Source: Fictibacillus marinisediminis (lineage in GTDB: Bacteria; Bacillota; Bacilli; Bacillales; Fictibacillaceae). Taken from it: a stretch of DNA of 64,000 nt. The DNA is taken from the NCBI RefSeq assembly GCF_023149135.1, contig NZ_JAIWJX010000002.1, forward strand, positions 2,046,001-2,110,000, given 5' to 3'. Below the pieces are notes generated by a model that saw only the letters and a program-made list of their open reading frames with translations, ran no database searches and was not told the origin of the DNA. Of this stretch, positions 41,927-50,163 are shown in pieces. The translations under genes and the position numbers were made by a program. The stretch's first letter is position 1; each line of letters opens with the position of its first letter.

Positions 41927-43219
41927 ATGAAAGAAAGTACGGTATTGATGTTCATTGATTCTTTATGGGTAATGTTTGCTGCGATTTTAGTAATTGGAAT
42001 GCAAGCTGGATTCGCACTTTTAGAAGCAGGATCCACCCGAATGAAAAATTCGGGTCATGTTGCAGGAAAACAAATATTAAGTTTTGCTATTGCAACAATT
42101 GCCTTTTGGGCAGCTGGCTTTGGCATTACCTTTGGGGAAGGGAACAGCTTTTTAGGAACGACGGGCTGGCTCTTGCACGGTGACAGCAAAACGTTTGATT
42201 CCTTGTCCTGGGCCAATGTTCCGCTTTCTCTTAAATTTTTATTTCAGCTCGCATTTGTAGGTGTTTCATTGGCAATCGCATGGGGAGGATTTGCTGAGCG
42301 GGCAAAACTATCCGTCTATTTTATCTTCGGAACAGTGTTTACTGTTTTGATTTATCCGATCATCGGCCATTGGGTTTGGGGAGGAGGATGGCTTGGGAAA
42401 ATGGGCATGCAGGATTTTGCTGGATCAACTGTCATCCATCTTCAAGGTGCGATCGCTGCACTTGTAGCTACATTGCTTTTAGGTCCTCGAATTGGAAAAT
42501 TCAATAAAGATCGCACACCAAATCTCATCCCTGGCCATAACCAGGTCTACACTGTTCTTGGAGGCATCATCCTGTGGATTGGATGGTTTGGATTCAACGC
42601 GGGAAGCACAATGGGGACAGCGGATGGATTCTTCGGTTATATCGCTTTAACAACCAACCTTGCCGCAGCAGCTGGCGCAATCGGCGCTATTCTGACTTCA
42701 AAGCTATTAACAGGAAAAGCGGATATTCCAGCAATGGTGAACGGAGTGCTCGCAGCATTAGTTGCCATTACGGCTGCTTGCGCTTTTGTGGAAGCATGGG
42801 CAGCGATCGTGATCGGTGTTTTCGCGGGAGCATTTACATTCTGGACTTCTATATATTTTGAGAGAAAAGGTATTGATGACCCGATCTATGCTTTTTCGGT
42901 TCATGGTATCGCTGGAATCATCGGAACGATCTCAACCGGATTTTTCGCATCGCCGCGCCTAGTAGAGCAAACTGGTGTCGGAAAGGCAGGTCTTTTTTAT
43001 GGCGGCGGAGTTCATCAGCTTTTCGTTCAGACAGTAGGAGTAATTGGTGCGGCTGGATATGTAGCTATCGTTTCTTTTATTCTATTATTTGCTTTGAAGA
43101 AACTTTTCGGATTAAGGGTTACACCTGAGCAGGAAATTTCAGGCCTTGATATCAGTGAACATGGTTCCTATGGATACCCTGAACATTTAGATCCGGCAAT
43201 TACTCAGAAAGCCAACTGA
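41927..43219 (+). CDS. amt: Ammonium transporter, Amt family
   Basis: A 430-residue membrane protein with 11 predicted helices of the Amt/Rh family. Conserved parts are MQAGFALLEAGSTRMKN (about 24-40), GFGITFGEGNSF, FAFVGVSLAI-type helix, the pore His in IHLQGAIAALVAT (about 170), and FSVHGIAGIIGTI (about 320) with the second pore His. It carries ammonium into the cell. The usual partner GlnK (PII) is absent; instead two other genes follow in the same operon. GGGTGGAGA ribosome site at 41912-41920. Regulated probably by nitrogen status through the GlnR/TnrA box. Confidence 0.95.
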   Translation: MKESTVLMFIDSLWVMFAAILVIGMQAGFALLEAGSTRMKNSGHVAGKQILSFAIATIAFWAAGFGITFGEGNSFLGTTGWLLHGDSKTFDSLSWANVPLSLKFLFQLAFVGVSLAIAWGGFAERAKLSVYFIFGTVFTVLIYPIIGHWVWGGGWLGKMGMQDFAGSTVIHLQGAIAALVATLLLGPRIGKFNKDRTPNLIPGHNQVYTVLGGIILWIGWFGFNAGSTMGTADGFFGYIALTTNLAAAAGAIGAILTSKLLTGKADIPAMVNGVLAALVAITAACAFVEAWAAIVIGVFAGAFTFWTSIYFERKGIDDPIYAFSVHGIAGIIGTISTGFFASPRLVEQTGVGKAGLFYGGGVHQLFVQTVGVIGAAGYVAIVSFILLFALKKLFGLRVTPEQEISGLDISEHGSYGYPEHLDPAITQKAN

Positions 43220-43224
43220 TTCTT

Positions 43225-44337
43225 ATGCTTAATTTTTTTGATGAATCGAAATACCAAGACACGGTGACAGTTCATGAGATGAAAGAACGAGTGAAGAAAG
43301 CTGCTGCACTGGAGGAACTTAGGAAGATTCATGCGGAGATCATTCCGTTTATTCAAGGGCTGGAAGCTTCCGGTCTCTCTATTAATAACAGATACAATTC
43401 ACTGAACGATATTCACGATGTTTTAACCCGTAAGGCTGTTTCGTTTGCTTACGATACAACAAGAGAGACTATAGGAACAGCACCTGGAGAAAGATATTGC
43501 TTCTTCAGTATGGGGTCGAGTGCACGACACGAACAAACGATATGGACAGATCAGGATAATGGGCTAATCTATCAGACTGGTCATGAAGATAAAAGAGTGG
43601 TTGAGGCTTTTGCTGAAGAATTTTCCCGTACGGCTGTCCATTATTTAGCTGAAGTAGGCTATCCCTTATGCCAGGGAAACGTGATGGCGTCCAACCTCCG
43701 ATGGAGGAATAGTGATGAGGAGTGGAAAGATCAGCTATCCTCCTATTTAAATAAAGGATCAGAAGATGATTTGAAATACATGATGATCATGCTGGATACA
43801 AAGCCTGTTTATGGCCTCCCTGCACTTCTGTATCGCTTAAGGGAATGGTTTGTCCAGGAAATACGCCAGCGGCCGTTTATCCTCAAAAAAATGGCAGAAC
43901 TCGTTACTGCACACGAAATACCGATTAACATGTTCGGAATGATCTTTACAGAACGCTGGGGGAAATATGCAGGGCGCTTCGACTTGAAACAAGGAGTATT
44001 CGCTCCGTTTACCACTAACATTAAATTGTTGTCGTTGTTGTATGGAGAAGGCGCCCAGTCTACAAGAGAACGAATCTTCGGTCTGAACGAGAAAGGCTGT
44101 TTTTCCTCTTTACAGATGGATGAATGCGTTGCGGCTTATGATTTTCTATTGGAACTGCGGTTAGCTCACTCGATTGATCTGAAGGAAATGGATGATAGAC
44201 TTGATTATCATTTATGGTTGACTACTTTGGATTCTAAAGCGGCTCAGCAGCTTAAACGCACAATGAAACTGACCAAACTGATACAAAAACAGATCAAAAA
44301 GAGAGGAACAAGTTTTGAACAATCAGCCGGGATCTGA
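43225..44337 (+). CDS. DUF294 nucleotidyltransferase-like protein (GlnD N-domain-like)
   Basis: A 370-residue soluble protein. The nucleotidyltransferase-like motif GSSARHEQTIWTDQDNGLIY (about residues 92-111) carries the G-S and D-x-D pattern of DUF294/GlnD-type enzymes, followed by a helical C-terminal domain (about 200-370, DUF294_C). Related proteins often carry CBS or cAMP-binding domains and accompany sodium:solute symporters; this one has neither. It may nucleotidylate or sense the transporter or another partner (inference). It starts 5 nt after amt with no good ribosome site, so it is probably translationally coupled. Overlaps the exonuclease gene by 23 bp. Confidence 0.8.
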   Translation: MLNFFDESKYQDTVTVHEMKERVKKAAALEELRKIHAEIIPFIQGLEASGLSINNRYNSLNDIHDVLTRKAVSFAYDTTRETIGTAPGERYCFFSMGSSARHEQTIWTDQDNGLIYQTGHEDKRVVEAFAEEFSRTAVHYLAEVGYPLCQGNVMASNLRWRNSDEEWKDQLSSYLNKGSEDDLKYMMIMLDTKPVYGLPALLYRLREWFVQEIRQRPFILKKMAELVTAHEIPINMFGMIFTERWGKYAGRFDLKQGVFAPFTTNIKLLSLLYGEGAQSTRERIFGLNEKGCFSSLQMDECVAAYDFLLELRLAHSIDLKEMDDRLDYHLWLTTLDSKAAQQLKRTMKLTKLIQKQIKKRGTSFEQSAGI

Positions 44338-45052
44338 AAGAAATCTAAAGTATATTATGCATAGATTATTCAATCTTGGATTGAATCGGGAAGAAGTCCC
44401 TCCTGGAAATCCTGGTTCCTTTCAGCATGAAGCCTGGATAAGAAAGATCCTGAAAGAGAAAGCTTCCAAACGAGCCGATTTAAAAACAAAGCTGGATGAC
44501 GTTCTATTTATTATTCTGGATACTGAAACAACAGGCTTCAGGCCGGAACATGGGGATCAAATATTCTCAATAGCCGCCGCAAAGATGAAGAATTCGACGG
44601 TTATTGAACAATACCACCAATTCATTAATCCTTCAGTCAAAATTCCTGACGAGATCAGAAGTTTAACCGGAATCATTGAAGACGATGTGAAAAACGCTCC
44701 AACCCTGGATGAGAAAGCGGAAGAAATCTTTCGCTTTCTCTCGGGCGGAGTGATAATCGGTTATCATATTTCACATGATGTAGCTTTTATTAACCATTAC
44801 TTGTGGAAACGATACCGTTCTTCATTAAAACAGCCATCACTTGAATTGGCATTGATTACAGAAAAACTTGTAGGTTCGTCTGCTTTTCCAACGTTGGACA
44901 GTGCATCTTCTTACTTTGACATTGATTGCTGCAACAGACATAGTGCTCAAGGAGATGTTTTGATCATGGTTGATCTTTGGAGAAGCCTATTGGACCTTTG
45001 CAGAGAAAAAGGGATCGAGACACTTGAAGATCTTTACGTTTATATCAAATAA
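44315..45052 (+). CDS. DnaQ-like DEDDh 3'-5' exonuclease
   Basis: A 245-residue protein with the DEDDh exonuclease fold. IILDTETTGFRP (DxE, about residues 67-73), an Asp in SHDVAFINHYL (about 156), and HSAQGDVLIMVDLW (His and Asp, about 210-216) are all in place. An unrelated N-terminal 60 residues (LFNLGLNREEVPPGNPGSFQ) precede it. It is related to the DNA polymerase III epsilon subunit but lacks clamp-binding features I can recognise. It overlaps the DUF294 gene by 23 bp; TTG start with AGAGGAAC upstream. Exonuclease plus DUF294 pairs are also seen beside acetate symporters in other bacteria. Confidence 0.85.
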   Translation: MNNQPGSERNLKYIMHRLFNLGLNREEVPPGNPGSFQHEAWIRKILKEKASKRADLKTKLDDVLFIILDTETTGFRPEHGDQIFSIAAAKMKNSTVIEQYHQFINPSVKIPDEIRSLTGIIEDDVKNAPTLDEKAEEIFRFLSGGVIIGYHISHDVAFINHYLWKRYRSSLKQPSLELALITEKLVGSSAFPTLDSASSYFDIDCCNRHSAQGDVLIMVDLWRSLLDLCREKGIETLEDLYVYIK

Positions 45053-45054
45053 AT

Positions 45055-45095
45055 CAAAAAGAAAGCGGAGAAAATTTTCCCCGCTTTCTTTTTTT
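45055..45095. terminator. Bidirectional terminator after exonuclease gene
   Basis: AAGAAAGCGGAGAAAA / TTTTCCCCGCTTTCTT stem with short loop and flanking A and T runs. Confidence 0.88.
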
Positions 45096-45102
45096 AAAAT
45101 TC

Positions 45103-45483
45103 TTATTTACTGCGTCTGCTACTGCTGCTGCTTTCGCAACATTCGTCTCCAGAAAAGCCGGACCAACAAGAACAGCCAATAATGATCAATAAAATAAACA
45201 GCACAATAATCAATGTATAGCCGTGCCTTCCTCCGCCGAATCCATAACCTGTTCCGTAGTCGTATCCAGTTCCATACCCATACCCGCATCCATATCCGTA
45301 GTCGTAACCGTGATGTCCGAGATGATAGTGATGTCCGAGGTGATGGTGATCATAGATCGCCTTGCCGGGTGCAACCGGCAGGTTGACCGGAGCGTTTACC
45401 GGTGCATTCATAGGAATATTTAAAGGGGTGTTTACGGGTTTATTAACAGGTGCCATGGGTACATTTATTTTTTTATTTTCCAT
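45103..45483 (-). CDS. Gly/Tyr/His-rich protein with YjcZ-like membrane tail
   Basis: A 126-residue low-complexity protein in four parts. The first 38 residues are Pro/Asn/Val repeats (NAPVNAPVNLPV), then a His-Gly-Tyr region (HHHLGHHYHLGHHGYDYGYG, GYGTGYDYGTG), a hydrophobic segment TLIIVLFILLIIIGCSCW like the tail of YjcZ-family sporulation proteins, and a Cys/Ser-rich end (DECCESSSSSRRSK). Similar repeats occur in spore coat or exosporium proteins, and tyrosine and cysteine could take part in crosslinking (inference). The ATG has a GGAGGGACAAT ribosome site. A spore coat role is a reasonable guess only. Confidence 0.75.
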   Translation of the reverse strand: MENKKINVPMAPVNKPVNTPLNIPMNAPVNAPVNLPVAPGKAIYDHHHLGHHYHLGHHGYDYGYGCGYGYGTGYDYGTGYGFGGGRHGYTLIIVLFILLIIIGCSCWSGFSGDECCESSSSSRRSK

Positions 45484-45586
45484 TATTGTCCCTCCGTCGT
45501 TAAATAATATTAGGTATATATCTCCATACAGCCTATGTACGTTCGCCCTGCTCGGTAACGGACAAATGCGGATTTTTTGAAAATAA

Positions 45587-45610
45587 AAAAAGCATTCCGG
45601 ATGGAACGCT
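45587..45610 (-). terminator. Terminator of plsY
   Basis: On the minus strand GCGTTCC / GGAATGC pair around ATCC, followed by TTTTTTT. Confidence 0.85.
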
Positions 45611-45612
45611 CA

Positions 45613-46191
45613 TTATAGCCATTTAATTTTCGGTTCGGTTTTTGCGATAATTCTGCCGATATTCGCTCGATGCCGATAGAGCAAAAAGAGCAAGAATGCA
45701 GACATAACGGTTATTAATAAAATATCGTGGACAACGATTCCATATAATACTGCGGCCATGCAGGCAACCAGTGAAGATAAAGAAACATATTTCGTAAGGT
45801 AGAGTACCATAAAGAAGACGGCGATAAGAAGCAAGAACATTAACGGTGCATAGAATAACAAGATTCCTGCAGAAGTGGCCACTGCTTTTCCGCCTTTGAA
45901 TCTTGCGAAAAGAGGGTAGCAATGTCCAATAACAGCGGGTATTCCAGCTAGCAGGACATGCAAATCTGTATTCAGCAGCAACGGAAGGGAGGCTGCAAGT
46001 GTCCCTTTAAGAATGTCTGAAATCGTTACAATGAAACCCGCTTTTTTTCCAAGGATACGGAAGGTGTTGGTACCTCCCAAATTTCCGCTGCCATGCTCGC
46101 GGATATCAATTCCATACTTCCATTTGCCTACGATGAGCGCAAAAGGAACGGAACCAATGATATAAGATAAGACCAAAATTAAAAGTATCAA
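45613..46191 (-). CDS. plsY: Glycerol-3-phosphate acyltransferase PlsY
   Basis: A 192-residue membrane enzyme with about five helices that transfers acyl groups from acyl phosphate to glycerol 3-phosphate, first step of phospholipid synthesis. Motif 1 [20 protein letters not shown] (about 34-53), motif 2 [20 protein letters not shown] (about 94-113) are intact. I chose the TTG at 46191 because AAGGTGA is 5 nt upstream and the protein then matches B. subtilis PlsY at its N-terminus; GTG 46200 is an alternative. In B. subtilis plsY lies next to yneR; here it is 43 kb away. Confidence 0.93.
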   Translation of the reverse strand: MILLILVLSYIIGSVPFALIVGKWKYGIDIREHGSGNLGGTNTFRILGKKAGFIVTISDILKGTLAASLPLLLNTDLHVLLAGIPAVIGHCYPLFARFKGGKAVATSAGILLFYAPLMFLLLIAVFFMVLYLTKYVSLSSLVACMAAVLYGIVVHDILLITVMSAFLLFLLYRHRANIGRIIAKTEPKIKWL

Positions 46192-46317
46192 ATGATTCAC
46201 CTTCTGCCTGTCTTTTCTTCTTATTATATATGCAATCGCTTCCAGGTAACAGATGTTTTTTAGATTGAAATGTGTAGTGTCTGTTCTGGCTGAAGCTGGA
46301 ACGGGAAAAGCTGAACC

Positions 46318-46350
46318 TAAAAAAACCATGCCTCAATGAGCATGGTTCTT
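46318..46350 (-). terminator. Terminator of the MMPL transporter gene
   Basis: On the minus strand ACCATGC / GCATGGT pairs around 8 nt and is followed by TTTTTTT. It overlaps the stop codon. Confidence 0.85.
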
Positions 46351-48507
46351 CGCTATATTTTTCCTTCGAAAGGGCAGCCACCAGTTCCATCTGCCCATCA
46401 GTCTCATTAATGAGGGAACGAGGATCATTCTGACGAGTGTGGCATCAATAAGGATGGCGAGTGCGATGGCGATACCAATTTGTTTTACAGGCATAACATC
46501 AGTAAACACGAACGATCCCGTAATGACAATCATGATGGCTGCCGCGGATGTAATGATTTTGGAGGTTGACGTTAAACCTTCCAATGTCGCCTTATCATTA
46601 TCACCGGTTTCCTGATAGACTTCCTGAATCCTGGAAATCAGGAAAACCTCATAATCCATACTGAGACCAAACACAATACCAAACGTAAAGACTGGGATCA
46701 TCAAACCTATACTGACAGGATCCATTAAATAACCACTCTGAAAAATCCACACGAGAATTCCGAATGTCGCAGAAAGGCTAATAACATTCATTAAAATGGC
46801 TTTTAAAGGGATAAATAGCGATCGAAAGGCGATGAGAAGAACAACAAAAGTCGATAAAAGGACAATGGATAGACCGTCTGGTGTTTTATTAATGATTTCA
46901 TCAAAAATCTCCTGATTAAACTTTGTGGGTCCGCCGAGGGTCAGCTCTAATCCATTCTCTTTTCCCTCCCATTTTTTCACCCATTTTTTTGCATTTTCTG
47001 AAGTGACACCAATTGAAAGATAAGCTCTGATCACTGTCTTATCGTTTTTTACATAGCGATCTAAAACAGGCTTCAGTTTTTCACTGCCTTGTTTAGTTTT
47101 GCTGGCTGCAAGAATTTCAGCCGGTGTCAGGCTTCTTGTGTAGGAAAACAGGGAGTCAACATGTTCTACTGCTTTTTCCTTTTCAAGCCGCTTAACGAGC
47201 TTTTCGGTGTTCAATAATTGGCGGACGGTCAATACCTTTCCGCCGCCATCAGCAACAATGGTAACAGGATATAATTCTTTCTTGCCAAACGTGTCTTCAA
47301 ATCGCTCAAACATAATTCTTGATTCATAATGAGGCGGAAGAGACTCGGCTTCAGGGATAGAAAGCTTTAAATCATGGACAGGGATTAGGGCCAAGATTAA
47401 GATCGCTACTGAAAATATAAGCATGATTGCAGGTCTCTTCATCACGAATGAAGCAAATTTTCTCCATCCTGAACGGCCGTTTTTTCGCCTCAGCAGCATA
47501 AAAGAATCAATTCGTTTACCGAGTACTGCCAAAACAGCAGGAAGAAATGTGAGTGCGTTAATAACAGAAATAATGACGACGACCATTCCGCCGAGTGCAA
47601 CGGATCTGAAGATATCAATCTGAATCAGCAGCATCCCTGAAAGACCCAGAAACACACAAAATCCTGAAAAAGCAATGGATCTTCCTGCAGTAAGTACCGA
47701 GATGACAACTGCGTCCTCTATACTCTGACGTTCAAGTTCTTCTCTAAACCGATTAACGAGCAGGAGTGCGAAATCAATACCTAGGGCGAGCCCGATCATT
47801 GGCACTACATTAAGGATGAATATGGTTAAGCTGAACTCCTGGCCAATCAGAAAAAGAATCCCCATAGCGCAGACCACACTGCCCAAGCCGATGATTATGG
47901 GCAACCCGGCTGCGATTAATCCCCCGAACGCCAGCAGCAATATGATCAGTGCCGCAGGAAGGCCGATCGCTTCCGCTCGGGCGAGATCCTTCTGGCTGGC
48001 GGTATTCATATCTTCTGCAATCACTGGTCCGCCTGTAATGCCAATCTGCATATCCTTTGTACTTTTCGTCTTTTTCCGAATCTGCTTGATAGAATCCTTT
48101 AATTCATCAAAGCTTTTATCAAAATTCACGGTAGCGTATGCTGTTTTCCCTTTAATCATTTTTGGTGACCCATAGGGGGACGTTACACTTACTGCGTGAT
48201 CAACAGACTGCAATTTTCTCAGAGCCTCATCTACCGTCTTCTTGTATACTGGATCATCAGGTGAGAGATTACTTGATTTAAACAGAATCATTACAGACGA
48301 TTTTGGCTGGTTAAAGTCATTCTGCATTATATTTTCAACTTTCTTGAATGACCCTTCCATCTCAAAGCCGCTGCCGCTTAATGAATCCGGAAGTTTAATG
48401 GCCAGCATGCTGAATGCTGCTGTCGCTAAAACCCAAAATACGATAATGAGCTTGCGGTATTTAAAAGCCCCTTTTCCAATCATTTGAAAGATGCCCTTGT
48501 CTCTCAT
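46333..48507 (-). CDS. ydfJ: MMPL family RND transporter (YdfJ-like)
   Basis: A 724-residue, 12-helix transporter of the MMPL/HAE2 type, the same length as B. subtilis YdfJ. Each half has a large extracytoplasmic loop (about 40-170 and 390-510) and six helices; ALGIDFALLLVNRFREEL (about 250) and FGLSMDYEVFLISRIQE (about 600) contain the paired membrane Asp/Tyr positions that carry protons. It probably exports lipids, lipopeptides or drugs by proton motive force. AGGAGGAAG 4 nt before ATG. No adjacent regulator, so its control is unknown. Confidence 0.88.
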   Translation of the reverse strand: MRDKGIFQMIGKGAFKYRKLIIVFWVLATAAFSMLAIKLPDSLSGSGFEMEGSFKKVENIMQNDFNQPKSSVMILFKSSNLSPDDPVYKKTVDEALRKLQSVDHAVSVTSPYGSPKMIKGKTAYATVNFDKSFDELKDSIKQIRKKTKSTKDMQIGITGGPVIAEDMNTASQKDLARAEAIGLPAALIILLLAFGGLIAAGLPIIIGLGSVVCAMGILFLIGQEFSLTIFILNVVPMIGLALGIDFALLLVNRFREELERQSIEDAVVISVLTAGRSIAFSGFCVFLGLSGMLLIQIDIFRSVALGGMVVVIISVINALTFLPAVLAVLGKRIDSFMLLRRKNGRSGWRKFASFVMKRPAIMLIFSVAILILALIPVHDLKLSIPEAESLPPHYESRIMFERFEDTFGKKELYPVTIVADGGGKVLTVRQLLNTEKLVKRLEKEKAVEHVDSLFSYTRSLTPAEILAASKTKQGSEKLKPVLDRYVKNDKTVIRAYLSIGVTSENAKKWVKKWEGKENGLELTLGGPTKFNQEIFDEIINKTPDGLSIVLLSTFVVLLIAFRSLFIPLKAILMNVISLSATFGILVWIFQSGYLMDPVSIGLMIPVFTFGIVFGLSMDYEVFLISRIQEVYQETGDNDKATLEGLTSTSKIITSAAAIMIVITGSFVFTDVMPVKQIGIAIALAILIDATLVRMILVPSLMRLMGRWNWWLPFRRKNIAKNHAH

Positions 48508-48614
48508 TTTCTTCCTCCTATTAAGTGATACAACGATGGCTGAATATTGCCCTTTGCCGGTAAATGTGATATAGATGAAAAGATTAAATAAACAAGGTAA
48601 CAGGTGACGTGGAT

Positions 48615-49391
48615 ATGATTGTGACTACAGCAGGAAAATTTGATGATAAACTGATAGAAAAGGCAGAAAAAATAAACCGAATGGTACATGGCAGGCTGGT
48701 TTCCAGAAAAAATCAATCCATATCTTCCTTACATACCCAATTTAATGACCATATATTAATGGTTGGCAAAGAAAAATTAACACTTCATCCACTGGGACAA
48801 TCAGAACCGCTTTTTTTTCATCCGAATTCCTCCATGTTTAGAGTGAAACAAATACTCCGCGGTGAAACGGATCCCTTACTTTCAGCAGCAAGGCTTGAAA
48901 AGGGAATGACCATGTTGGACTGTACAGCTGGACTGGCTTCTGACGCCATTGTTTGCAGTCTGGCTGTCGGAAACAGCGGTAAGGTGGTTGGCGTAGAAAA
49001 AAACCGCTATATCGCTTTTTTGGTAGAAAGCGGACTTGTCACGTGGGAAAGCGGTATTAACGAGATGGATGATGCGATGCGACGAATCGCCATTTTGAAC
49101 GAAGACCACTTTTCCTATTTGAAAACCCTTCCTAATGATTCGTTCGATGTGGTTTATTTTGATCCGATGTTTGAGGAATCCATTGACTCACCGGGGCTCA
49201 AAGGCTTAAAGGGTATGGCTGCCTATGTACCTATAACAGAAGAAACGATAAATGAGGCCAAACGTGTGGCAAGGCAAAGGGTCGTTTTAAAGGACCATTT
49301 TAAGAGTACCAGGTTTTCGCAGTTTGGATTTACGGTTATTAAAAGGCCATCTTCTAAATTTCATTATGCGGTTATCGAATTAACTAATTAA
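48615..49391 (+). CDS. Class I SAM-dependent methyltransferase (RsmJ-like)
   Basis: A 258-residue methyltransferase. The SAM-binding motif MLDCTAGLASDAIVCSLAVG is at about 98-117, followed by the acidic post-I residue VVGVEKN and the active-site-like VVYFDPMFEESI (about 178-189) resembling the DPPY-type motif. Together with the N-terminal KEKLTLHPLGQSEPLFFHPN this is the RsmJ/YpiP-like family, the E. coli member of which methylates 16S rRNA. Substrate here is not proven. ATG at 48615 has AGGTGA 7 nt upstream; GTG 48609 is an alternative. Co-transcribed with the next gene (10 nt gap). Confidence 0.82.
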   Translation: MIVTTAGKFDDKLIEKAEKINRMVHGRLVSRKNQSISSLHTQFNDHILMVGKEKLTLHPLGQSEPLFFHPNSSMFRVKQILRGETDPLLSAARLEKGMTMLDCTAGLASDAIVCSLAVGNSGKVVGVEKNRYIAFLVESGLVTWESGINEMDDAMRRIAILNEDHFSYLKTLPNDSFDVVYFDPMFEESIDSPGLKGLKGMAAYVPITEETINEAKRVARQRVVLKDHFKSTRFSQFGFTVIKRPSSKFHYAVIELTN

Positions 49392-49401
49392 GGAGTTTCA
49401 A

Positions 49402-49686
49402 ATGATAACAGGATTGCTTCTACTGCTTTTAGCAGGGGCTGGGATTGCGGGTTTCATTAAAAAACATATTTTCAGAATAAAAGACCCTGACCTCGAAGAT
49501 TACATGGATCAATTAAAAGCTCAGACTTGGTATCAGGAATTAGCTGACGATCCCCGGTCCTGTGGATTGATTGCTTCATTTGAGCAGAACGCCCCTCTTA
49601 AAGATGTTTATTATGTTCAGCAGCTTCTGAGAAATGATGGATCCAAAGAAGGATTCATCCGCTATATTCGTGAAAAAACCCAGTAA
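49402..49686 (+). CDS. Small membrane-anchored hypothetical protein
   Basis: A 94-residue protein with one N-terminal membrane helix (GLLLLLLAGAGIAGFI, about 4-19) and a soluble acidic helical domain with DPDLEDYMDQLKAQTWYQEL. It is probably anchored with the soluble part in the cytoplasm, because the residues after the helix are basic (KKHIFRIK). I do not recognise the family. AAGGAG is 7 nt before ATG. It follows the methyltransferase by 10 nt and ends in a terminator, so they form one operon. Confidence 0.75.
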   Translation: MITGLLLLLLAGAGIAGFIKKHIFRIKDPDLEDYMDQLKAQTWYQELADDPRSCGLIASFEQNAPLKDVYYVQQLLRNDGSKEGFIRYIREKTQ

Positions 49687-49716
49687 ACAGCTCTTCTGCT
49701 TACTGGGCCTTTTTGT
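49677..49716 (+). terminator. Intrinsic terminator of the methyltransferase operon
   Basis: CCCAGTAAACAG / CTGCTTACTGGG stem followed by CCTTTTT. It begins inside the last codons. Confidence 0.85.
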
Positions 49717-49735
49717 ATCTTTTGCACTTATCTTA

Positions 49736-50011
49736 TTAACGGGACAGAACTTCTGTATTCATTGCCCATTCATTAATAACAAAATCCCTTGCACCTGAGG
49801 ATACATAAGGATCCTGCTTTGCTAGAGCAGCAGCTTCCTCAAGATCTTTCGCTTTATAAATAACAAGGCCCCCAGTGCCGTCAGTAAATCTTCCATATGT
49901 AAAGATATTCCCCTGACCAACAAGACCTTCAAGATATTTCAAATGATCCTCTCGGTAAACGCGGCTCTTTTCTTCATCCAGTATCGGTAGACGTACAGCA
50001 TAATAGTTCAT
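49736..50011 (-). CDS. YCII-related (YciI-like) protein
   Basis: A 91-residue small alpha/beta protein of the YCII fold. Features are YREDHLKYLEGLVGQGN (His near 23), GTGGLVIYKAKDLEEAAALA and DPYVSSGA (Asp near 67), the His-Asp pair suggested as active site in this family. Members are related to muconolactone isomerase-like ferredoxin folds, and their reactions are mostly unknown. ATG has AGGAGG 10 nt upstream. Convergent to the methyltransferase operon. Confidence 0.82.
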   Translation of the reverse strand: MNYYAVRLPILDEEKSRVYREDHLKYLEGLVGQGNIFTYGRFTDGTGGLVIYKAKDLEEAAALAKQDPYVSSGARDFVINEWAMNTEVLSR

Positions 50012-50163
50012 GTTTGACCTCCTAAAATTCTTAATCTCTTTTATTATGTAAGGAATTCCTCAAAAAGAAAAGTCATTCACACTTCAAAATATCAAGAAAG
50101 ATTTTTCGTTTCCTCAATATGATTAATTTATATCGCTAATTTTTAGGACATTGGGGGAGATGT

